A stretch of 9,205 nt of DNA, taken from assembly GCA_022837365.1 (NCBI GenBank), contig JALHHV010000045.1, forward strand, positions 1-9,205, read 5' to 3'. Positions 5,182 to 9,205 of this stretch are shown here, in pieces (positions within the stretch are counted from its first letter, which is position 1; every line of letters begins with the position of its first letter). The DNA is from Desulfovibrio sp. (GTDB lineage: Bacteria > Desulfobacterota > Desulfovibrionia > Desulfovibrionales > Desulfovibrionaceae). The position numbers were made by a program, and so were the translations under genes. Under the pieces are notes generated by a model. The model searched no databases, was not told the DNA's origin, and saw only the letters and a program-made list of their open reading frames with translations.

Positions 5182-6311
5182 GCGAGACCCACTCCCACGC
5201 GCCGCCGCCGGGTGCGCCGTCCGGAGCAGGTCCGGGCGGCGGGCCGGAGGGTTCCGCCCCGCCGGTGCGGCTGCTGCTGGTGGACGACGAGGCGGGCTTC
5301 ATCCGGGTGATGCAGAAGCGCCTTGCCCGGCGCGGCTACGTGGTGGACACGGCGGGCAGCGGCACGGACGCCCTGCGCGCCCTGCGGGGCGCCACCTACG
5401 ACGCGGCGGTGTTCGACCTGAAGATGGACGACATGGACGGCTTCGAACTGTTGCGCGTGGTGCGGCGCATGGCCCCGGAAATGGCCGTGATCATGCTGAC
5501 CGGCCATGGTGGGGCCGAAGAGGCCCGCGAGGGCATGCGCCTTGGCGCGGCCGGATACCTGCTGAAGCCCTGCGAGATGGACGCGCGGCCATGCGCCCCT
5601 TGCCCTGCCCCCGCCTTCGTGGTAGCCGCTGGGGTCATGTTCGAAACCGACATCGCCGCCAAAGTAAAGCTGCTGGCCGCCGCCTTCGTGCCCATGCTGC
5701 TCGGCATGGTCTGCCACGAAGTGGCGCACGGCTGGGCCGCGTGGAAACGCGGCGACCCCACCGCCAAGATGCTGGGCAGGCTGACCCTGAACCCGCTGCC
5801 GCATCTGGACGTGATGGGCTCGCTGCTGTTCGTGTTCACCGCCCTGACCAGCCCCTTCATCCTGGGCTGGGCCAAGCCCGTTCCCGTGAACCCCCGCTAT
5901 TTCCGCTCCATCCGGCGCGACATGGCGCTGGTTTCCGTGGCTGGCCCGCTCACCAACATGCTGGTGGCGCTAGGGTTCGCCCTGTGCCTGCGGCTGCTCA
6001 CGCTGGCCATGCCCGTCACGCTCTGGGGCGGCCACGGCGTGTACGACTTTTTCCTGTACATGTTCTTCGTGGGCATAAAGGTGAACTTCATGCTGGCATG
6101 GTTCAACCTGCTGCCCATTCCGCCGCTGGACGGCGGCAGCATCCTCGCGGGCGTCCTGCCGCGTTCCATCAGCTGGCATTACCAGAAGATGGAGCGCTAC
6201 GGGCTCATCGTGCTGGTGGTGCTGCTGGCCACGGGCATGCTGTTCCCGATCCTGTCCCCGCTGGTGCAGAATTCGCTGGAATTCACCCTGTGGCTCGTGG
6301 GGCTTGAATAG
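5178..6311 (+). CDS. Response regulator receiver fused in frame to M50 site-2-type metalloprotease
   Basis: One uninterrupted 377-aa frame. Residues 1-29 are a Pro/Gly-rich leader. Residues 30-135 form a receiver with acidic D36-D37, phosphoacceptor D80 (VFDLKMDD), T108 (MLTGHG) and K130 (LLKPCEMD). The receiver stops there: the expected last helix is replaced by 18 residues (136-153) rich in Cys, Pro and Ala that look like read-through of non-coding DNA. Residues 154-377 are a complete intramembrane zinc protease with HEVAH at 180-184 and the LDGG motif. The ATG overlaps the kinase stop and has GGAGG 7 nt upstream, so the receiver is the likely partner of that kinase. A deletion removing the receiver 3' end, its stop and the gap before a separate protease gene would explain the structure. 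Alternatively, two proteins are made and the protease starts at 5637. Confidence 0.75.
   Translation: MSETHSHAPPPGAPSGAGPGGGPEGSAPPVRLLLVDDEAGFIRVMQKRLARRGYVVDTAGSGTDALRALRGATYDAAVFDLKMDDMDGFELLRVVRRMAPEMAVIMLTGHGGAEEAREGMRLGAAGYLLKPCEMDARPCAPCPAPAFVVAAGVMFETDIAAKVKLLAAAFVPMLLGMVCHEVAHGWAAWKRGDPTAKMLGRLTLNPLPHLDVMGSLLFVFTALTSPFILGWAKPVPVNPRYFRSIRRDMALVSVAGPLTNMLVALGFALCLRLLTLAMPVTLWGGHGVYDFFLYMFFVGIKVNFMLAWFNLLPIPPLDGGSILAGVLPRSISWHYQKMERYGLIVLVVLLATGMLFPILSPLVQNSLEFTLWLVGLE
5637..6311 (+). other. M50 site-2-type protease module, possible independent start
   Basis: Starting at the in-frame Met (ATG 5637) gives a 224-aa protein, about the length of small stand-alone bacterial S2P-like M50 proteases. 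Zinc and catalytic residues are H27-E28-V-A-H31 in the first membrane helix, and the third ligand is D165 in NLLPIPPLDGG (157-167). NPLPHLD at 52-58 and AGPLTN near 102-107 are typical of the subfamily. About five or six hydrophobic segments can be drawn (12-36, 60-79, 97-121, 138-158, 188-210). Such enzymes cut transmembrane substrates near the cytosolic face; the substrate here is unknown. The only purine-rich stretch before the ATG is GGGG two bases upstream, a poor ribosome site, so expression may depend on the fused frame or on coupling. Confidence 0.6.
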
Positions 6312-6369
6312 CCCCGCCCGCCTTCGCCGCGCTACGACATCCCATCCCCTCCCGGAGGAACGACAGATC

Positions 6370-7359
6370 ATGACCACCCCCGACAAGCGCACCGTTTCCG
6401 GCATGCGGCCCACCGGGCCGTTGCATCTTGGCCACTACTTCGGCGTGCTGAAGAACTGGGTCGAGATGCAGCACGAGATGGAGGCGTTCTTCTTCGTGGC
6501 CGACTGGCACGCCCTGACCAGCGACTACGCCGATCCTTCGCGCATCCGGGATTTCGTGCCCGAACTGGTCACGGACTGGGTGGCCGCCGGTCTGGATCCG
6601 GCAAAGTGCGTGATGTTCCAGCAGTCGCACATCAAGGAACACGCGGAACTGCACCTCATCCTGTCCATGATCACCCCGGTGAGCTGGCTGGAACGCAATC
6701 CCACCTACAAGGAACAGAAGCAGGAAGTGGTCAACAAGGACCTGGGCAACTACGGGTTCCTGGGCTACCCGGTGCTGATGGCTTCGGACATCCTGATCTA
6801 CCACCCCAAGTGGGTGCCCGTGGGCCAGGACCAGTTGCCGCACCTTGAACTGACCCGCGAGATCGCGCGCCGCTTCAACTTCCTGTACGGCGAATACTTC
6901 CCCGAGCCCGAGGCGCGCCTGACCCCGGCGGCCAAGTGTCCCGGCCTGGACGGCCGCAAGATGTCCAAGAGCTACGGCAACGCCATCTACCTGCGCGACA
7001 CCATGGAGGAAATCGCCCCCAAGGTGCGCGGCATGTTCACCGACACCAACCGCCTGCGCAAGAGCGACCCCGGCAACCCCGACGTGTGCAACCTGTTCCC
7101 CTACCACGAACTGATGGCCACCCCGGAACAGCAGGCCGAAATCCGTCAGGGCTGCACCTCCGCCTCGCTGGGCTGCGTGGACTGCAAGAAGATCTTCCTC
7201 GAAAACCTGGGCGCGTTCCTGGGGCCGCTGCACGAGCGCCGCGCCGCGCTGCTGGCCAACCCCAAGGGCATCCAGGACATCCTGGAGGCCGGGGACGCCC
7301 GCGCCCGCGCCGAAGCGGCGAGGATCATGGACGGCGTGCGCGACCGCATCAACTTCTAG
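6370..7359 (+). CDS. trpS: Tryptophanyl-tRNA synthetase
   Basis: Charges tRNA-Trp with tryptophan in the cytosol (class I synthetase). At 329 aa it has the usual length of the family. The HIGH-type signature is HLGH at 19-22 within TGPLHLGHYFG, and KMSKS is at 197-201 (GRKMSKSYGN). Four cysteines, C240, C262, C269 and C272, have spacing C-x21-C-x6-C-x2-C, close to the [4Fe-4S] site described for Thermotoga maritima TrpRS. The ATG at 6370 follows GGAGG (6354-6358); an in-frame Met 22 codons upstream starts inside the preceding gene and adds non-family sequence. It lies 58 bp after the protease stop with no terminator between, so partial readthrough from the kinase operon is possible. A terminator follows at 7362. 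Confidence 0.96.
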   Translation: MTTPDKRTVSGMRPTGPLHLGHYFGVLKNWVEMQHEMEAFFFVADWHALTSDYADPSRIRDFVPELVTDWVAAGLDPAKCVMFQQSHIKEHAELHLILSMITPVSWLERNPTYKEQKQEVVNKDLGNYGFLGYPVLMASDILIYHPKWVPVGQDQLPHLELTREIARRFNFLYGEYFPEPEARLTPAAKCPGLDGRKMSKSYGNAIYLRDTMEEIAPKVRGMFTDTNRLRKSDPGNPDVCNLFPYHELMATPEQQAEIRQGCTSASLGCVDCKKIFLENLGAFLGPLHERRAALLANPKGIQDILEAGDARARAEAARIMDGVRDRINF

Positions 7360-7361
7360 GC

Positions 7362-7384
7362 GGCACCGCCACAAGGTGCCTTTT
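7362..7384 (+). terminator. Intrinsic terminator after trpS
   Basis: GGCACC (7362-7367) pairs with GGTGCC (7375-7380) around a 7-nt loop and is followed directly by TTTT (7381-7384). It begins two bases after the trpS stop. The stem is short but all strong pairs. Confidence 0.6.
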
Positions 7385-7624
7385 GCCCTCTGCCTGCGTC
7401 GGAACATCTTTGGATTCCGGTCGAGTACGATAAGAGTACACTCCCTTCATCCAAAGGCGTTCCTCCTTGGCAGAGAACAAAATGCCCTCCTGTGGCGGCG
7501 CCGCCTGTTGCCGCCATAGAGGATGATGGCTGAATCCCATTGATCACGATGGGTGTGCCTCTGCTCTCTCGAATTCAAAAGATGACCGCGCCGGACATCC
7601 GACGCACTGCCAAGCGAGGCGACG
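7385..7624 (+). other. Intergenic stretch with several inverted repeats, no gene seen
   Basis: No open frame here has coding character, and the composition is visibly more AT-rich than its neighbours. It contains an 8-bp inverted repeat CTTTGGAT (7408-7415) / ATCCAAAG (7449-7456), a perfect 12-bp palindrome GGCGGCGCCGCC (7494-7505) that can alternatively pair as TGGCGGC (7493-7499) with GCCGCCA (7510-7516), and CCCAT (7536-7540) / ATGGG (7549-7553) around TGATCACG. It presumably contains the promoter of the downstream Cys-cluster gene, but no sigma-70 pair is convincing. Confidence 0.4.
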
Positions 7625-8446
7625 ATGACCGGCGAGACGAACAACTGTGGCGGCTGCGGCGCGCCAGGGGCAGAAGCCGCGCAGGGCGACGAGACGCAGG
7701 CATTTCTGGAAAGCCTGCCGGAGCTGCATGACGGCGAGACCTTCCGCTTCGCCTGCCATCCCGGCGTGCGCTGCTTCAACGCCTGCTGTTCCGACCTGAA
7801 CATGCCGCTCACGCCGTACGACGTGCTGCGGCTGCGCCGCAACCTGGGCATGGGCAGCGAGGAATTCATCAACACCCATGCCCGCGTGGGCCAGTACCCG
7901 GACACCGGGTTTCCCGCCCTGTTCCTGCGCATGAGCGACCACCCGCTGAAGCTGTGCCCCTTCGTCAGCGACGCCGGGTGCACCGTGTACCCCGACCGTT
8001 CCGGGGCCTGCCGCACCTATCCGCTGGGGCGGGCCACCAAGGAGGACGGGCAGGGCAACGTGGTGGAACAGTTCTTCGTGGTGCGCGAGGAGCATTGCAG
8101 GGGCTTCGACGAGTCCGGCCAGTGGTCCAGCGCCACATGGCTTGCCGACCAGGGGCTGGAACCGTACAACGCCTCCAACGACCGCTACATGCGCCTCATG
8201 GCCCGCGGCAAGCGGCAGGGCGCGGCCATCAGCCCCAAACAGGCCACCATGGTGTTGCTGGCCTGCTATCAGTTGGACCGGTTCGCCGATTTCATCCGGG
8301 GCGTGCGATTGTTCGACCGGCTGGACATGCCCGCCGACCGGCAGCAACTGGTGCTGGACGACGAGGAGGCCCGACTGGACTTCGCCTACGACTGGGCGGA
8401 ACTGGTGCTGTTCGGGGATTGCGCGGCACTGCGCATGAAGGGGTAG
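7625..8446 (+). CDS. YkgJ-family Cys-cluster (zinc/iron-binding) protein
   Basis: A 273-aa soluble protein of a family named for its metal-chelating cysteine cluster; the biochemical role is not established. The signature is C44, C50, C54, C55 ([12 protein letters not shown]), then C111, C119 and C129 in [27 protein letters not shown]. That is the expected order CxxxxxCxxxCC ... C...C...CRxYP. An additional C8-x2-C11 pair (CGGCG) lies near the N-terminus. Residues from about 140 to 273 form a C-terminal region I do not recognise, longer than minimal members. No signal peptide or membrane segment is seen. The ATG at 7625 follows GAGG (7616-7619) with a 5-nt spacer. It is flanked by the trpS terminator upstream and a strong hairpin downstream, so it is probably transcribed alone. 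Confidence 0.87.
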   Translation: MTGETNNCGGCGAPGAEAAQGDETQAFLESLPELHDGETFRFACHPGVRCFNACCSDLNMPLTPYDVLRLRRNLGMGSEEFINTHARVGQYPDTGFPALFLRMSDHPLKLCPFVSDAGCTVYPDRSGACRTYPLGRATKEDGQGNVVEQFFVVREEHCRGFDESGQWSSATWLADQGLEPYNASNDRYMRLMARGKRQGAAISPKQATMVLLACYQLDRFADFIRGVRLFDRLDMPADRQQLVLDDEEARLDFAYDWAELVLFGDCAALRMKG

Positions 8447-8474
8447 CGGGTTCGGTCCGCGTTTTCGGGCGGAA

Positions 8475-8521
8475 TGCGGCCACGGGCCCCCATGGTCCCG
8501 CCATGGGGACCCGTGGCTGCA
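8475..8521 (+). terminator. Very strong 21-bp hairpin, likely terminator or transcript-end stabiliser
   Basis: Bases 8475-8495 pair with 8501-8521 around the loop TCCCG. Of 21 pairs, only one is mismatched (C8487/A8509) and one is a G-T wobble (8478/8518). It sits 28 nt after the Cys-cluster gene stop and 84 nt before the rfaE2 start. There is no T tract on either side, so classical intrinsic termination is doubtful; 3'-end protection, Rho-related termination or a symmetric protein-binding site are alternatives. Confidence 0.6.
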
Positions 8522-8545
8522 ATGTGCAACGAATGTCCAATGCCC

Positions 8546-8589
8546 GTCCGGCAGATGTCCGGCACATGCCTGGCACATGCCCGGCGGGC
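8546..8589 (+). repeat. Four imperfect tandem 11-bp units in the rfaE2 leader
   Basis: Four consecutive 11-bp units start at 8546, 8557, 8568 and 8579. Unit 2 reads GTCCGGCACAT. Unit 1 differs from it at one base, unit 3 at two, and unit 4 keeps the GCC-GGC core but diverges at its 3' half. The array ends six bases before the rfaE2 Shine-Dalgarno (GGAG, 8595-8598). It is in frame with, but not part of, the favoured rfaE2 reading frame start. Confidence 0.6.
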
Positions 8590-8604
8590 CATCCGGAGCC
8601 TTTC

Positions 8605-9141
8605 ATGGACGCCAACCATTCCGGCCCGGCCAACCCCCATCTGAGCCACCCCGCCGTGGTGTCCCGCGCCGATCTGCCGGGCCTGCTGGCCCCTCGTCGC
8701 GCCGCCGGGCAGCGGGTGGTGTTCACCAACGGCTGCTACGACATCCTGCACCCCGGCCACGTGGACCTGCTGGCCCGCGCCCGCGCCGAGGGCGATCTGC
8801 TGGTGCTGGGCCTGAATTCCGACGCGTCGGTGCGGCGGCAGGGCAAGGGCGCGGACCGTCCGGTGAACCCCTTCGCGGTGCGGGCCTACGTGCTGGCCCA
8901 TCTGGCCAGCGTGGACTACGTGGTGGAGTTCGACGAGGACACCCCCTACGCGCTCATCGCGGAAATCCAGCCCGACGTGCTGGTCAAGGGCGGCGACTGG
9001 TCCGTGGACCGCATCGTGGGGCGCGACGTGGTGCAGGCCCGTGGTGGGCGGGTGCTCAGCCTGCCCCTGCTGCCCGGCTTTTCCACCACCGGGCTCGTCC
9101 GGCGCATCCGGGCCGGGCTGTCCGCTGGCGAGGAGGAATAA
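8605..9141 (+). CDS. rfaE2: D-glycero-beta-D-manno-heptose 1-phosphate adenylyltransferase
   Basis: A cytosolic nucleotidyltransferase (178 aa) that adds AMP from ATP to heptose 1-phosphate, giving the ADP-heptose precursor of the LPS inner core. The signature [14 protein letters not shown] at 40-53 carries the HxGH motif (H49, H52). [18 protein letters not shown] and the later VKGGDW and STTGLVRRI stretches match the cytidylyltransferase-like domain of HldE/RfaE2. It corresponds only to the C-terminal half of the bifunctional HldE, so the heptose kinase must be encoded elsewhere. The ATG at 8605 has GGAG (8595-8598) six bases upstream; an in-frame ATG at 8533 would add 24 residues encoded by tandem-repeat DNA and is disfavoured. 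The short N-terminal extension (1-17, His/Pro/Asn-rich) is unusual but harmless to the fold. A strong hairpin separates it from the upstream gene. Confidence 0.92.
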   Translation: MDANHSGPANPHLSHPAVVSRADLPGLLAPRRAAGQRVVFTNGCYDILHPGHVDLLARARAEGDLLVLGLNSDASVRRQGKGADRPVNPFAVRAYVLAHLASVDYVVEFDEDTPYALIAEIQPDVLVKGGDWSVDRIVGRDVVQARGGRVLSLPLLPGFSTTGLVRRIRAGLSAGEEE

Positions 9142-9159
9142 CCCCGGCCATATTTTTTT
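9126..9159 (+). terminator. Possible intrinsic terminator of rfaE2, overlapping its stop
   Basis: TGGC-GAGG (9126-9133) can pair imperfectly with CCCC-GGCCA (9142-9150; one bulge, one A-C mismatch), followed two bases later by seven T residues (9153-9159). The T run is the strongest part and the stem is weak. The stem overlaps the last codons. The remaining bases to the window end hold no gene. Confidence 0.4.
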
Positions 9160-9205
9160 CGTGCGTGCGCCGCACGGAACTTGCGCGTCATGACAGGATG
9201 TGCAA

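Noticed and set aside
5042..6307. 421-codon plus-strand frame in another phase across the receiver-protease region
   Set aside because: Arg/Pro/Gly/Ala-rich shadow of the real frame, with no motifs. It was also checked for a missing receiver helix near 5570-5640 (frameshift hypothesis) and none was found.
7540..7553. FNR/CRP-like site TTGAT-N4-ATGGG
   Set aside because: Only one half-site fits (ATCAA is missing), so chance is more likely.
8571..8586. TGGCAC as a sigma-54 -24 element before rfaE2
   Set aside because: There is no TTGC at the required -12 spacing; the hexamer is part of the tandem 11-bp units.
8533..8604. Alternative rfaE2 start at ATG 8533
   Set aside because: No ribosome site precedes it, and the added residues are encoded by tandem-repeat DNA; ATG 8605 has GGAG at good spacing.
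9160..9176. Hairpin CGTGCG/CGCACG as terminator
   Set aside because: The T run precedes rather than follows it on the plus strand, and on the minus strand it is followed by A residues.

Overview
The window is GC-rich DNA with strong G/C third-position bias. This is why long open frames run antisense to almost every real gene. The gene content is Gram-negative: LPS heptose activation (rfaE2), a family 2 glycosyltransferase, a Cache-type sensor kinase with a sigma-54-type promoter, and Cys-rich iron/zinc-binding proteins. A deltaproteobacterial sulfate reducer of the Desulfovibrio/Nitratidesulfovibrio group fits best. That placement is inferred from gene content and style, not from a database match.

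Left block (1-2254, minus strand). A glycosyltransferase family 2 gene starts at 674 and runs off the left edge. Upstream of it lies a PP-loop tRNA thiolase (739-1674) with the two zinc fingers and three cluster cysteines of the TtuA/Ncs6 family. After a structured 328-bp gap comes a small ubiquitin-like (ThiS/MoaD/TtuB-type) sulfur carrier (2003-2254). Thiolase and carrier probably form one sulfur-transfer module for tRNA 2-thiolation. The carrier ends in Ser-Ser-Gly rather than Gly-Gly.

Middle block (2255-6311, plus strand). A divergent promoter region leads to a stand-alone CheY-like receiver (2627-2995). After a 365-bp gap with a near-consensus sigma-54 promoter (3088-3103) and a perfect tandem decamer comes a membrane sensor histidine kinase (3361-5181). 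It overlaps by ATGA with a response regulator frame. The receiver loses its last helix and continues, with no stop, into a complete site-2-type M50 membrane metalloprotease (5178-6311). This receiver-protease fusion is the most unusual object in the window. It looks like a deletion scar, and the protease topology suggests the fused protein may not work as a simple phospho-switch.

Right block (6312-9205, plus strand). It holds trpS (with a Cys pattern close to that of [4Fe-4S] tryptophanyl-tRNA synthetases), a terminator, an intergenic stretch with inverted repeats, a YkgJ-family Cys-cluster protein, a very strong 21-bp hairpin, four imperfect tandem 11-bp repeats, and the stand-alone heptose-1-phosphate adenylyltransferase rfaE2, followed by a T-tract.

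The blocks are mostly separate housekeeping or signalling units. The only clearly coupled pairs are thiolase with sulfur carrier, and kinase with receiver.
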